Part shown: one piece after another, positions 18,656-27,250 of the stretch
Position numbering within the stretch: position 1 is the stretch's first letter
How the letters are laid out: every line of letters starts with the position of its first letter
NCBI RefSeq assembly: GCF_918741295.1
Contig: NZ_CAKKNB010000003.1
Span: forward strand, 684,668 to 748,667
DNA length: 64,000 bases
Direction of reading: 5' to 3'
Origin: Aquabacterium sp. CECT 9606
GTDB lineage: Bacteria; Pseudomonadota; Gammaproteobacteria; Burkholderiales; Burkholderiaceae_C
Notes under the pieces: generated by a model
Seen by the model: only the letters and a program-made list of their open reading frames with translations
What the model was told of the DNA's origin: nothing
Database searches by the model: none
Position numbers and translations under genes: made by a program

Positions 18656-19933
18656 ATGGATACGCCCACCCCGAACGACCTCGCGAGCCGCTTAGGCCCG
18701 GGCATCATCACCGGGGCCGCAGACGATGACCCCAGTGGCATTGCCACCTACTCACAGGCGGGCTCCCAGTTCCGCTTCGGCTTGGTCTGGACACTGCTGC
18801 TGACCACGCCCTTGATGATCGGCATCCAGATGCTGTCGGCACGCATTGGATGGGTGACTGGCGAGGGACTTGGCGCCAACATCGCCAAGATGTGCCCACG
18901 CTGGCTGACGCTCGGCTTGGTAGCGCTCTTGGTGGTGGCCAACACCATCAACATCGCAGCCGACATCGGCGCCATGGGCGAAGCGGTGCGCCTGCTCGCA
19001 GGCGGGCATGCCGCGCCGTACATCGTGGGATTTGGCCTGCTGTCGATCTTCAGCCAGGTGTATTTCTCATACGAGAGAACCGTGCGGATCCTCAAGTGGC
19101 TCACGTTCGCCCTGTTCGCTTATGTCGCCGTGATCCTGTCGGTGTCGGTGCCCTGGCGGCAGGTCATCAAGGAAGGCCTGGCACCCTGGGCCTATTTCCC
19201 GAAGGGTGTTTCGCCCAATGAATACGCTTCCATGGTGGTCGCTGTGCTGGGCACCACCATCAGCCCCTACCTTTTTTTCTGGCAGGCCTCGCAAGAGGCC
19301 GAGGACAACCGCCGCCGCCCGGGAGCCGCCAAGTTGCGTGCACATCCTGAATATGCGGCAGAACATCTTTGGCGCATCAAACAGGACACCTACATCGGGA
19401 TGATCTTCTCCAACGTCATCGCCTTGTGCATTGTGGTCTCGACCGCGGTGACCTTGAACATGCACGGCATCACCGACATTCAGACCTCCTCGCAGGCCGC
19501 CGAGGCGCTGCGACCCGTGGCTGGCGAATTTGCATTCGCGGTGTTCGCGCTTGGCATCATCGGCACCGGGCTGCTGGCCGTGCCCGTGCTGGCCGGTTCA
19601 GCGGCTTACGCGGTCAGTGAGGTGTTCGGCTGGAAGGCGGGGCTCTCACGTGGCTTTCGCGAAGCCCGCGGTTTCTACCTCATCATCATCGCTGCCACCA
19701 TGATCGGCACGCTGATGAGCATGTTCGAGATAGACCCCATCAAGGCCCTGGTCTGGAGCGCCATCGTCAATGGCGTGATTTCGGTACCCATCATGGTGGT
19801 CATGATGTGGATCGGCCAATCCCACCGCATCATGGGCGCGCTGACCATCAGTCCACGGCATCGCTTTTTCGGGTGGGCCGCCACCATCGTGATGGGCTTG
19901 GCCGTCGGCTTCATGCTTTTTACCAGCTTTTAG
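18656..19933 (+). CDS. Nramp-family divalent metal transporter
   Basis: 425 residues from ATG 18656; the frame is open upstream to 18572 but that part lacks similarity. About eleven membrane helices. Helix 1 reads GAADDDPSGIATYSQ: the canonical Nramp DPGN motif is DPSG here. Helix 6 has AVFALGIIGTGLLAVP. This substituted site is common in a broad subgroup of Nramp relatives whose substrate may be Mn, Mg or another divalent ion. It follows the Ni/Co exporter after 34 nt on the same strand. Nramps are normally importers, so its role in a resistance island is unclear. Confidence 0.82.
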   Translation: MDTPTPNDLASRLGPGIITGAADDDPSGIATYSQAGSQFRFGLVWTLLLTTPLMIGIQMLSARIGWVTGEGLGANIAKMCPRWLTLGLVALLVVANTINIAADIGAMGEAVRLLAGGHAAPYIVGFGLLSIFSQVYFSYERTVRILKWLTFALFAYVAVILSVSVPWRQVIKEGLAPWAYFPKGVSPNEYASMVVAVLGTTISPYLFFWQASQEAEDNRRRPGAAKLRAHPEYAAEHLWRIKQDTYIGMIFSNVIALCIVVSTAVTLNMHGITDIQTSSQAAEALRPVAGEFAFAVFALGIIGTGLLAVPVLAGSAAYAVSEVFGWKAGLSRGFREARGFYLIIIAATMIGTLMSMFEIDPIKALVWSAIVNGVISVPIMVVMMWIGQSHRIMGALTISPRHRFFGWAATIVMGLAVGFMLFTSF

Positions 19934-19967
19934 CTGACCTGCGCTGACATCTTGGCCAACATGGCGA

Positions 19968-20465
19968 TCAAAGCACCACAGCCGCATTGGGCAACTCATT
20001 CCTGCTGGGCCCTTGAGCAGGGAAATGCGCTGCCAGATGTTGCGTCACCGCTTGCACCCCAGCCAGCACGCCACTTTCAAAGTCTGATTGCTTGAAGGCC
20101 ACTTCCATCCGATGGCAGATGGTTCCCCACTCATGCGGGCCGACCTTCGCGTGGATGCCTCGGTCCGCCACAATCTCAACGGCACGGTCGGCCATCAGCA
20201 GGTAGATCAACAGGCCGTTGTTGTGTTCGGTGTCCCAGATGCCCAATTGCGAAAACACGTCCATCGCACGCTCTCTGGCCGACTGCCCTTTGAAGAGTGG
20301 CAAACCATCCAGCGCGGCCTCCACGACGAAGCGGATTTCGCCCTGGTGCAAGTTTTCGCTGGCCTTGATCGCATGCTCAATGTTTTTCAAGGCGCTGGCC
20401 GGAAACGAGCGTCTGACTTGCGCGTGCGTCATCAGCACATGCCTTGCGATGCGTTTGATCTTCAT
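19968..20465 (-). CDS. TPM-domain (YgcG-like) protein, second gene of the LemA operon
   Basis: About 165 residues with a TPM fold: IKASENLHQGEIRFVVEAAL, ARERAMDVFSQLGIWDTEHNNGLLIYLL and VEIVADRGIHAKVG. No clear signal peptide. ATG 20465 lies 2 nt after the stop of the larger TPM protein. TPM domains occur in membrane-quality and photosystem-assembly factors; the exact role here is unknown. Gene order LemA, TPM, TPM is common in proteobacteria. It is convergent with the Nramp gene, 34 nt away. Confidence 0.78.
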   Translation of the reverse strand: MKIKRIARHVLMTHAQVRRSFPASALKNIEHAIKASENLHQGEIRFVVEAALDGLPLFKGQSARERAMDVFSQLGIWDTEHNNGLLIYLLMADRAVEIVADRGIHAKVGPHEWGTICHRMEVAFKQSDFESGVLAGVQAVTQHLAAHFPAQGPSRNELPNAAVVL

Positions 20466-20467
20466 GG

Positions 20468-21346
20468 TTACCACCTCCCCGAGGCGCCGCCGCCGCCAAA
20501 TCCACCACCGCCGCCGCTGAACCCGCCGCCACCAGAAGAACCACCCCTGCCTCCACCGTAGTAGCCGCCCATTCCCCCCATCCCGCCGCGCATGCCCATC
20601 ATCCCACCACCGAGCAAGGTGACGAACAAGGCCATCAGGCCCGCGCCCAAAGCAATGGACAGTGCGCTGGAGACAAACCAGGCCACCGCTGCCACGGCCC
20701 CGCCCGTGACCAAGGCCCCAGGCACCTTGCCCAGCCAGGCGCGCAGCACACCCCCGATGGCCAGGGCCGCAATGAAGATGAGCGGGGTGTATTGCCGAAC
20801 ATCGCCCATGCCCGCATCGGGCCTTTGCGTCGGCTCAGGCAAAGGCTCACCATTGACAACGCTGATGATTTGCCCGACGCCTTCGGTGATGCCACCGTAG
20901 AAATCCTGCTGCTTGAACCGCGGCAAGAGGGTCTCGCTGATGATCCGTTTGCTGGTGGCATCGGTGAGCGCGCCCTCCAGACCGTATCCCACCTCGATGC
21001 GCACGGCGTGGTCGTTTTTGGCGACCACGAGAATGGCCCCGTCATCAACCTTCTTTCGTCCCAGCTTCCACTGCTCGGCCACACGCAAGGCGTACTGCTC
21101 GATTTCTTCAGGGGCTGTCGATGGCACCATCAACACAGCCAGTTGACTGCCCTTCTTCGCTTCCAACGTGGCCAATGTCTGCTCCAAGGCAGCCTTTTGC
21201 TCAGCGGTGAGCGTACCGGTCTGATCGGTGACATGCCCCGTCAAGGCCGGAACCGGCACCTGCGCCGCCGCGACAAACGACCAGGCGAGCGCGCAGGCCA
21301 GCAGCGCCGTTCTGACCGGCCTCATCGAGCGTGCCTTGGCGCTCAT
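20468..21346 (-). CDS. TPM-domain membrane protein with glycine-rich tail (YgcG family)
   Basis: 292 residues. Signal peptide ending SFVAAAQV, then TPM domain about 35-170 (LTGHVTDQTGTLTAEQK, GSQLAVLMVP, GYGLEGALTDATSKRII). Membrane segments lie about 185-245, and the tail is a low-complexity run of Gly with Met, Tyr and Ser ending GGASGRW. This is the usual layout of YgcG proteins, sometimes mislabelled methanol dehydrogenase. ATG 21346 overlaps the LemA stop. Confidence 0.85.
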   Translation of the reverse strand: MSAKARSMRPVRTALLACALAWSFVAAAQVPVPALTGHVTDQTGTLTAEQKAALEQTLATLEAKKGSQLAVLMVPSTAPEEIEQYALRVAEQWKLGRKKVDDGAILVVAKNDHAVRIEVGYGLEGALTDATSKRIISETLLPRFKQQDFYGGITEGVGQIISVVNGEPLPEPTQRPDAGMGDVRQYTPLIFIAALAIGGVLRAWLGKVPGALVTGGAVAAVAWFVSSALSIALGAGLMALFVTLLGGGMMGMRGGMGGMGGYYGGGRGGSSGGGGFSGGGGGFGGGGASGRW

Positions 21347-21975
21347 CTTGATGCGCCCGATGCACCGCCTTGAGCAGCCGTCGGCGAGGTGTCGAAACCA
21401 ACACTGGGCGGCTTGGCGATCTGCGCTTCATTCTCGACCGCGAAGTTGGCCTTTTCCTTGTAGCCCATGACCATGGCGGTCAGATTGGACGGGAACGATC
21501 GCACCGTCACGTTGTAGTTCTGGACGGACGCGATGTACCGGTTGCGCGCCACAGTGATGCGGTTCTCGGTACCCTCCAACTGCGCCTGCAGGTCTCGAAA
21601 GCCCTGGTTCGCGCGCAAGCTTGGGTACTGCTCTGACACCACCATCAGCCTTGACAAGGCGCCCGTCAGTTCGCCCTGTGCCTGTTGGAACTTCTGAAAG
21701 GCCGCAGGGTTGTTGACCAGCTCTGGCGTGGCTTGGATCGAGGTCGCCCTGGAACGTGCCTCAATCACCTTTGTCAGGGTGTCTTGCTCGAATTTCGCCT
21801 CGCCCTTGACGGTATTGACGAGATTGGGCACCAGGTCCGCACGTCGCTGGTATTGGTTGATGACCTCGGACCAGCTCGCCTTGACCTGCTCGTCGTTGGT
21901 TTGAAAGGCGTTGTAGCCACAGCCGGTGAGGCTCAAGGCCGATGTGACCGCCAGGATCATCAATGGTTTGCGCAT
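21343..21975 (-). CDS. lemA: LemA family protein
   Basis: 210 residues. A lipoprotein-type signal (SALSLTGCGYNAF) is followed by the LemA helical domain with QVKASWSEVINQYQRRADL and PNLVNTVKGEAKFEQ, ending in a disordered Ala/Gly tail. LemA proteins are membrane-anchored helical bundles of poorly known function. ATG 21975 is preceded by GGAGAGAACGC. First gene of the lemA-TPM-TPM operon. Confidence 0.9.
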   Translation of the reverse strand: MRKPLMILAVTSALSLTGCGYNAFQTNDEQVKASWSEVINQYQRRADLVPNLVNTVKGEAKFEQDTLTKVIEARSRATSIQATPELVNNPAAFQKFQQAQGELTGALSRLMVVSEQYPSLRANQGFRDLQAQLEGTENRITVARNRYIASVQNYNVTVRSFPSNLTAMVMGYKEKANFAVENEAQIAKPPSVGFDTSPTAAQGGASGASR

Positions 21976-22071
21976 GCGTTCTCTCCAAAAAATTCAAATG
22001 TCACTTGATATACGGGCGACTGGATCCACGCTGTCCTTGCGGATCTTCTGGCTGGCCTCATGGTCTGTTGA

Positions 22072-22296
22072 TCAGGCGCCATCGGGGCGCGCCTTGGCCA
22101 CGAACCCCAACTTGGTGATCGCCGATTCGATCTGCTCAGGTCTCACACGGTCAGGATCCGCCGACACCGTGGCCATGCCGGGGCTCAAGGTGACTTCGGC
22201 TCGGCTGACGCCGTCGAGCCCGCTCAAAGTACGCTCGACCTTGCCGGTGCAACCACCGCAGGTCATACCGCTGACGTCAAAGCTGAATGTTTTCAT
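22072..22296 (-). CDS. CopZ-like heavy-metal-associated (HMA) chaperone
   Basis: 74 residues, one ferredoxin-like HMA domain with the Cu(I) motif GMTCGGCTGKV (MxCxxC) at residues 10-17. It probably delivers Cu(I) to the P1B-1 ATPase encoded 53 nt upstream on the same strand. That ATPase lacks its own N-terminal HMA domain, so a separate chaperone makes sense. ATG 22296 follows AGGAGAACCCACC. The same frame is open further upstream but overlaps the ATPase stop. Confidence 0.88.
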   Translation of the reverse strand: MKTFSFDVSGMTCGGCTGKVERTLSGLDGVSRAEVTLSPGMATVSADPDRVRPEQIESAITKLGFVAKARPDGA

Positions 22297-22349
22297 GGTG
22301 GGTTCTCCTGAAATTGGAAGATGGGTTGTCATGCAAAGGGCCTTTGACA

Positions 22350-24803
22350 TCAATGGCGGCCGAGGCGGCTCACACCTCTCAAGCGAAGCGCGTTGGAGAT
22401 GACGGACACCGAACTCAAGCTCATGGCCAGCGCGGCGATCATGGGAGAGAGCAGCCATCCCGTGAACGGGTAGAGCACACCCGCCGCCAGGGGAACGCCC
22501 AGCGCGTTGTAGACAAAGGCAAAGCCCAGGTTCTGCTTCATGTTGGCAATGGTTTCCTGCGAGATGGCACGGGCCTGGGCGATGCCCCGCAAATCGCCCT
22601 TGACCAGCGTCACCTGAGCGCTGTTCATCGCCACGTCGGTCCCGGTGCCCATCGCCACGCCGACATTGGCCTTGGCCAAAGCAGGGGCGTCGTTGATGCC
22701 ATCTCCGGCCATGGCCACGATTCGGCCTTCGCGCTGCAGCTTGTCCACCAGCGCCAGCTTGTCGGCAGGTTTGACTTCGCCATGCACCTCGTCGATGCCC
22801 AGCCTGGCCGCCACCGCCTTGGCCGTCGTCAGGCCATCACCTGTGGCCATGATCACCCGCATGCCCGAGGCCTTCAGCGCCGTCAATGCCTCTGCCGTGT
22901 TGGCTTTGATGGGATCGGACACGGCCAGCAAACCAGCTGGCTGCCCGCCTACCGCCAGGTACATCACACTGGCACCCTCGGCCCGCAAGGCCTCGGCTTG
23001 CGCCTTCAGCGCGTCAAGCGGCACCCCAAGCTGATCCATCAAGGCCGTATTGCCCAGGGCCAATGCCTTGCCGCCCACACCGCCGCGAACGCCGATGCCT
23101 GTGCTGGACTCAAAACCATCGGCCTTCTCCAGCACCAGCCCACGCTCGCGGGCCGCTGCGACGATGGCAGCTGCCAGAGGGTGCTCGCTTCCTTGATCGA
23201 GGCTTGCCGCCAGGCGGAGCACCTCGTCGTCGGTATAGCCCTGCGCCGCCACGCTACGGTCAAATCGCGGCTTGCCTTCAGTGAGCGTGCCCGTCTTGTC
23301 CACGATCAGCGTGTCGACCTTGCGGAAGTTCTCGATCGCGGCCGCATCTCGGAACAGCACACCTTGCGTGGCGGCCTTGCCCGTGGCGACCATGATCGAC
23401 ATGGGTGTGGCCAGACCCAGCGCGCACGGGCAGGCAATGATGAGCACTGCCACGGCGTTGATCAATCCATACACCCAGCTCGGGTCAGGCCCGAACAAGC
23501 CCCAGACAACGAATGTCAGCAAGGCCACGCTCACCACGGTGACGACGAAATAGCCAGCCACCTGATCCGCCATGCGCTGCATGGGCGCCTTCGAGCGCTG
23601 CGCCTGCACCACCATCTGCACGATGCTGGCCAGCACAGTCTGAGAGCCCACATGCACGGACCGCATCACCAGCGCCCCCGTGGTGTTCAGCGTGGCACCG
23701 ATCAGCTTGTCCCCGATGTGCTTGGTCACGGGCACCGGCTCGCCGGTGAGCATTGATTCGTCCACCGAGCTGCCCCCGTCCGTCACCACGCCATCGACCG
23801 GCACCTTCTCTCCAGGCCGCACGCGCAGACTGTCTCCGATGTGGACATGGGTCAGCGGGACGTCCTCTTCCGTGCCATCAGCATTGATGCGGCGTGCCGT
23901 CTTGGGTGCCAGGCCCAGCAATGACTTGATCGCGGCCGAGGTCTGCGAGCGCGCCTTCAACTCAAGCATTTGGCCCAGCAAGGTCAGAGAGATGATCACC
24001 GCGGCCGCTTCAAAATACACAGACACGCGCCCCATGGACATGAACGACGCTGGGAACGCCCCCGGCGCCACCGTGGCAACCACGCTGTAGACAAAGGCGG
24101 CCGAGGTACCCAGTCCGATCAGCGTCCACATGTTTGGGCTGCGGTGGACAAGGGACTGCACCGCGCGTTCAAAGAAAGGCCAGCCTGCCCACAGGACGAC
24201 GGGCAGCGTGAGCGCGAGTTCGATCCAGCTTTGGACGGCCATGTCAAACCATTGCAGGCGGTGTCCCGCCATTGCCAGCGCGGTGACGACCACGGTCAGT
24301 GGCAAGGTCCAGATGAAGCGACGCCGGAAATCTGTCAACTCCGCGCTATCCCCCTCTTCGAGCGTCGGCATCTCGGGCTCCAGCGCCATGCCGCATTTGG
24401 GGCACGCGCCAGGGTGATCCTGTCGGACTTCCGGGTGCATGGGGCAGGTGTAGACGCTGGCCGCGGCATCCACATTGACGGCAGTGCCCTTCTCGGCCAT
24501 GGCTGGCGTTTGTGCCTTGACACCAGCATGCGCCAGCGGGTACTTGCCCGGATCGGCCACGAACTTGGCCCGGCAGCCTGCACTGCAGAAGTAAACCGGC
24601 TGGCCTTCGTGTTGCACGACATGGGGGGATTGAGCCGTCACCGCCATGCCGCACACAGGATCTTTCAATGATGATTCAGCAACATCTGGGGTTGCAGCTT
24701 GCTGATGCGAGGCACAACACGAATGCGTGCCCATGCTGGACGGACTGTCCGATGGCACAGACTGACCAGATTGAGCGGAAACGCTTGGGGTAGTGGTATT
24801 CAT
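22350..24803 (-). CDS. copA: Copper-exporting P1B-1 ATPase
   Basis: 817 residues from ATG 24803. The N-terminus has a YHS domain (KDPVCGMAV) and a metal-binding motif ([20 protein letters not shown]) instead of the usual HMA domains. Then come eight membrane helices, A-domain TGEPVPV, the helix-6 site [12 protein letters not shown], phosphorylation site [11 protein letters not shown] motif SEHPLAAAI and hinge [10 protein letters not shown]. Helix 7 and 8 residues ([36 protein letters not shown]) fit Cu(I). The gene is divergent from a MerR-type regulator whose operator is the shared promoter at 24838-24868. Confidence 0.93.
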   Translation of the reverse strand: MNTTTPSVSAQSGQSVPSDSPSSMGTHSCCASHQQAATPDVAESSLKDPVCGMAVTAQSPHVVQHEGQPVYFCSAGCRAKFVADPGKYPLAHAGVKAQTPAMAEKGTAVNVDAAASVYTCPMHPEVRQDHPGACPKCGMALEPEMPTLEEGDSAELTDFRRRFIWTLPLTVVVTALAMAGHRLQWFDMAVQSWIELALTLPVVLWAGWPFFERAVQSLVHRSPNMWTLIGLGTSAAFVYSVVATVAPGAFPASFMSMGRVSVYFEAAAVIISLTLLGQMLELKARSQTSAAIKSLLGLAPKTARRINADGTEEDVPLTHVHIGDSLRVRPGEKVPVDGVVTDGGSSVDESMLTGEPVPVTKHIGDKLIGATLNTTGALVMRSVHVGSQTVLASIVQMVVQAQRSKAPMQRMADQVAGYFVVTVVSVALLTFVVWGLFGPDPSWVYGLINAVAVLIIACPCALGLATPMSIMVATGKAATQGVLFRDAAAIENFRKVDTLIVDKTGTLTEGKPRFDRSVAAQGYTDDEVLRLAASLDQGSEHPLAAAIVAAARERGLVLEKADGFESSTGIGVRGGVGGKALALGNTALMDQLGVPLDALKAQAEALRAEGASVMYLAVGGQPAGLLAVSDPIKANTAEALTALKASGMRVIMATGDGLTTAKAVAARLGIDEVHGEVKPADKLALVDKLQREGRIVAMAGDGINDAPALAKANVGVAMGTGTDVAMNSAQVTLVKGDLRGIAQARAISQETIANMKQNLGFAFVYNALGVPLAAGVLYPFTGWLLSPMIAALAMSLSSVSVISNALRLRGVSRLGRH

Positions 24804-24837
24804 CGTGCGAGCCTCCTGTAGACAAGGGTTGAGCACA

Positions 24838-24868
24838 GCTTAAACTCCGTAGTCAACCCCAGAGTCAA
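24838..24868 (-). promoter_or_regulatory. MerR-type promoter/operator of copA
   Basis: Reading in the copA direction, -35 TTGACT (24868-24863) and -10 TTAAGC (24843-24838) are separated by 19 bp, the overlong spacer that MerR-family activators correct by twisting DNA. The spacer has a partial dyad (ACTC and GAGT ends). It lies between copA and the regulator gene at 24881. Confidence 0.7.
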
Positions 24869-24880
24869 GGACATTCTTTC

Positions 24881-25300
24881 ATGACCACCCAATCCGATTC
24901 GATGACCATCGGCCGACTCGCGCGTGCTTGCGGAGTCGGTGTGGAAACCGTCCGCTACTACCAGTTGCGAGGCCTCTTGCCCGTGCCCGCCTCCGAGGGC
25001 ACATACCGCCAATACCCGGTGGCCTTGATCGCGCGAATCCGCTTCATCAAGCGCGCTCAAGACCTGGGCTTCACCCTGGACGAGATCAGCGACCTTCTTC
25101 GCCTGGAAGACGGGAGCAACCGTGCATCCATCCGCCACATCGCCTCTGACAGGCTGCAACAGATCGAACAAAAAGTGGCGGACCTCAAACGCATGCAGAA
25201 GGTTTTGAAGCACCTGCTTGTTCAATGCGAACACACCCGTGCCGACATGCCCTGCCCGATCATTGCCAGCTTGACGCAGGAGCCTGCTCAGCGGTCTTAG
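24881..25300 (+). CDS. MerR-family metal regulator lacking the first MerR cysteine
   Basis: 139 residues. Winged-helix domain (TIGRLARACGVGVETVRYYQ) and long dimerisation helix (100-115). It resembles MerR proper more than CueR: RFIKRAQDLGFTLDEI, LLRLEDG, and a C-terminal C116-x8-C125 (QCEHTRADMPCPIIASL) matching MerR Cys117 and Cys126. The residue equivalent to MerR Cys82 is missing (GSNRASI). Since it is divergent to a copper ATPase, the two remaining Cys may give a linear Cu(I)-like site; the metal is uncertain. It is the only intact MerR-family gene in the window. Confidence 0.88.
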   Translation: MTTQSDSMTIGRLARACGVGVETVRYYQLRGLLPVPASEGTYRQYPVALIARIRFIKRAQDLGFTLDEISDLLRLEDGSNRASIRHIASDRLQQIEQKVADLKRMQKVLKHLLVQCEHTRADMPCPIIASLTQEPAQRS

Positions 25301-25340
25301 ACCCACTGCGCAGGCCACTGCGACACGGCATGATCAAGGC

Positions 25341-25748
25341 TCATTTCTGCTTGGAAAGCCACTGATCGAACTGTGTGATTTCCTTGTTCTGCGCCGCGAT
25401 GATCTTCTTGGCCATGGCCTTCATGGCCGGTGACTTGCCTTGCGACAACTCCATCTTCGCCATCTTCACGCCTTGCTGATGGTGCATCTTCATCATCATC
25501 GCGAAGTCTTTGTCGGTGTCGCCAGTCATGGGCATTGTGTTCATGCCCTCCATCCCGCTCATCATGGAATGCTTCATGCCTTCGGAGCCGGGCGAAGTGT
25601 GCTGCATGGCCCCTTGCGACATGTTCGACATGGGGGCGGATGATGCTGCTGGCATCGGGGCCTGCGCCTGAACAGCCGACATCATGCAAAGCCCTGACAG
25701 AGGGACCAGACAAGCAGCCCGGATTGATTTGAGGATGCCGTGCTTCAT
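25341..25748 (-). CDS. DUF305 periplasmic protein (CopM-like)
   Basis: 135 residues. Signal peptide ending SAVQAQAP, a Met-rich linker (MSNMSQGAMQHT, MKHSMMSGMEGMN), and a helical DUF305 part with DFAMMMKMHHQQGVKMAKMEL and IIAAQNKEITQFDQWL. DUF305 proteins of this type bind Cu(I) or Ag(I) with Met/His. It is convergent with the MerR gene. It is the last gene of the copper-oxidation group on the minus strand, separated from CusF by about 500 bp. Confidence 0.85.
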   Translation of the reverse strand: MKHGILKSIRAACLVPLSGLCMMSAVQAQAPMPAASSAPMSNMSQGAMQHTSPGSEGMKHSMMSGMEGMNTMPMTGDTDKDFAMMMKMHHQQGVKMAKMELSQGKSPAMKAMAKKIIAAQNKEITQFDQWLSKQK

Positions 25749-26243
25749 TGATTTTTCCTGACCTGATGGCAGTGGGGACGAGACTTCTTGCTTACATGCG
25801 AAGGGATGTCTGCCACTTGCATCTTGAGCACCTGCATGACGTCTCACCGTGCGACAGCGCACATTGCTGAGGGTTTGCATCGTGTCGGTCATGTTCGCCA
25901 TGCCCAGTTTTTCATCTTTGCTGGAAGTGATGGTTTGAAGCGTCATGGGGAAGCCTTTCGGTATGAGATGGGGTGTCGGCTGTGTGCCCGCACGGAGTGA
26001 TGGTTGCAATCGAGGGTCCACCATCTCTAAGGTCATATGCCCCATTTTTTGAATGGCATCCACCCTGCCCAGCGTGATTGAACGAGGCATGCCATCGGCT
26101 TCGGAAATATTTTCAAACCATTGAATGGTTTACTTTGATTTGGGCCAGGTTGTTTCCTTGGAATCAGTCGGCCCACGGGCCTGGACATGATGGTTTGGCG
26201 GCGCTGCCATGGGCTCCATGAAACGAGTCCATGGCAGAGAACT
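25749..26243. other. 495-bp gap without a recognisable gene
   Basis: Upstream of the DUF305 gene the minus-strand frame stays open to 26090 but the extra 114 residues look random and lack a start with a ribosome site. The stretch contains the perfect palindrome at 26115-26131 and an AT-richer patch (26100-26150) likely to hold the DUF305 promoter. No gene remnants recognised. Confidence 0.5.
26115..26131. promoter_or_regulatory. Perfect palindrome, possible operator
   Basis: AAACCATTGAATGGTTT is a perfect 8-bp inverted repeat around one G, in the AT-rich part of the gap between the cusF-like gene and the DUF305 gene. It is a candidate regulator binding site for DUF305. No T-run follows, so it does not look like a terminator. 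Confidence 0.4.
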
Positions 26244-26627
26244 TCATTGCGCAGGCTGGATGTCGGTGACCACGATCGAGCCACCCTGCTTTTCAGCGTG
26301 GAACTTGATCGCATCACCCACCTTGGCCTTGTCCAGCAGGGACTCGTCCTTGACCTGGAAAACCATGGTCATGCCCGGCATCTCCAGGTTCTTGATCTCG
26401 CCATGCTTGATCGTGATCTTCTTGAGAGACTTGTCGATCTTTCGTATCACGCCATCGGTCATGTCGGCTGCGGCCATCGGCGAAGCTACTGAAGCCGATG
26501 CCATCGGTTCCTTGGGACTCATCTTGTCCATGTGATCGGCCCCGAAGGCCGACAAGGGCAGCGTTGCGGCGCCAGCCAAAGCCAGCAGCGAAAGAGAGCG
26601 GTTCATCAGGTTGTTGAACGTGGTCAT
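26244..26627 (-). CDS. CusF-like periplasmic copper-binding protein
   Basis: 127 residues from ATG 26627, which has AAGGA six bases upstream; the ATG at 26633 would overlap that site. Signal peptide ending SAFGADH, a Met/Ala-rich linker, then a small OB fold with GVIRKIDKSLKKITIKHGEI, MPGMTMVFQVKD and ending VVTDIQPAQ. The CusF ligands His and the MxM pair (MTM) are present, but the Trp that caps Cu(I) in E. coli CusF is replaced (LEMPGMTM), adding a Met instead. It delivers or buffers Cu(I)/Ag(I) in the periplasm. Confidence 0.88.
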   Translation of the reverse strand: MTTFNNLMNRSLSLLALAGAATLPLSAFGADHMDKMSPKEPMASASVASPMAAADMTDGVIRKIDKSLKKITIKHGEIKNLEMPGMTMVFQVKDESLLDKAKVGDAIKFHAEKQGGSIVVTDIQPAQ

Positions 26628-26678
26628 GGTCATTCCTTTGTCAGGTTGGTTCGTGAAGTGGCGTGCGGCCTGAGATGC

Positions 26679-27203
26679 TCAATGCTTGTGTTCAGCATGG
26701 GACTTCGTCAGTGACTTGCGCGCACTGGCCACCGTCACCTGGCCCTTCATGCCCGCGTCGTAGTGACCAGGCTGCAGGCAAGCGAAGTTCACCTTGCCCG
26801 CCTTGGTGAACTGCCAGACCATCTCACCTGTCTGGCCGGGCAGGACGGTCACCATGTTCGGATCGGCGTGTTCCATTTCAGGGTTCTTCTTCATCACCTC
26901 GGCATGCGCCTTGAGTGCGTCCTCGGTGCCCAGCACCATCTCGTGCTTGAGCTGGCCCGCGTTCTTGACCACGAAGCGGATGGTTTCACCCTTCTTGACC
27001 TGGATGTTGGCCGGGGTGAACCTCATGGCATCGCTCATCTTGACCGTGATGGTCTGGCTGACCTCGGCCAACTCGCCTGCCTGGCCGATGGCCTCGGTGT
27101 CATGATCGTGGCCATGACCGTCTTCATGCTCATGGGCCAAGCTGAGCCCTGAGGCCAATGTGATGGCCAGGGCCAAAAGGGTGTGCGGCAGTTTCGTGTT
27201 CAT
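26679..27203 (-). CDS. Cupredoxin-family periplasmic protein
   Basis: 174 residues. Signal peptide ending SLAHEHED, a His/Asp-rich linker (HGHDHDTE), then a blue-copper fold with NAGQLKHEMVLG (first His ligand), and VNFACLQPGHYDAGMKG with the Cys, His and Met ligands in canonical spacing. It probably binds one type-1 copper and may shuttle electrons or copper near the multicopper oxidase encoded 47 nt upstream. C-terminal HAEHKH adds possible metal ligands. Confidence 0.88.
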   Translation of the reverse strand: MNTKLPHTLLALAITLASGLSLAHEHEDGHGHDHDTEAIGQAGELAEVSQTITVKMSDAMRFTPANIQVKKGETIRFVVKNAGQLKHEMVLGTEDALKAHAEVMKKNPEMEHADPNMVTVLPGQTGEMVWQFTKAGKVNFACLQPGHYDAGMKGQVTVASARKSLTKSHAEHKH

Positions 27204-27250
27204 ATCGTGTCCTTGATAAGTTGAATGAAGGCAATGGGAAGGTCAGTGGA

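Noticed and set aside
20474..21346. Long open frames on the plus strand opposite LemA/TPM genes
   Set aside because: Low-complexity and GC-driven mirror frames of the Gly-rich TPM protein; no ribosome sites or known motifs.
22287..23756. 489-codon open frame on the plus strand opposite copA
   Set aside because: His/Arg/Gln-rich composition typical of the antisense of a high-GC gene; the minus-strand ATPase is unmistakable.
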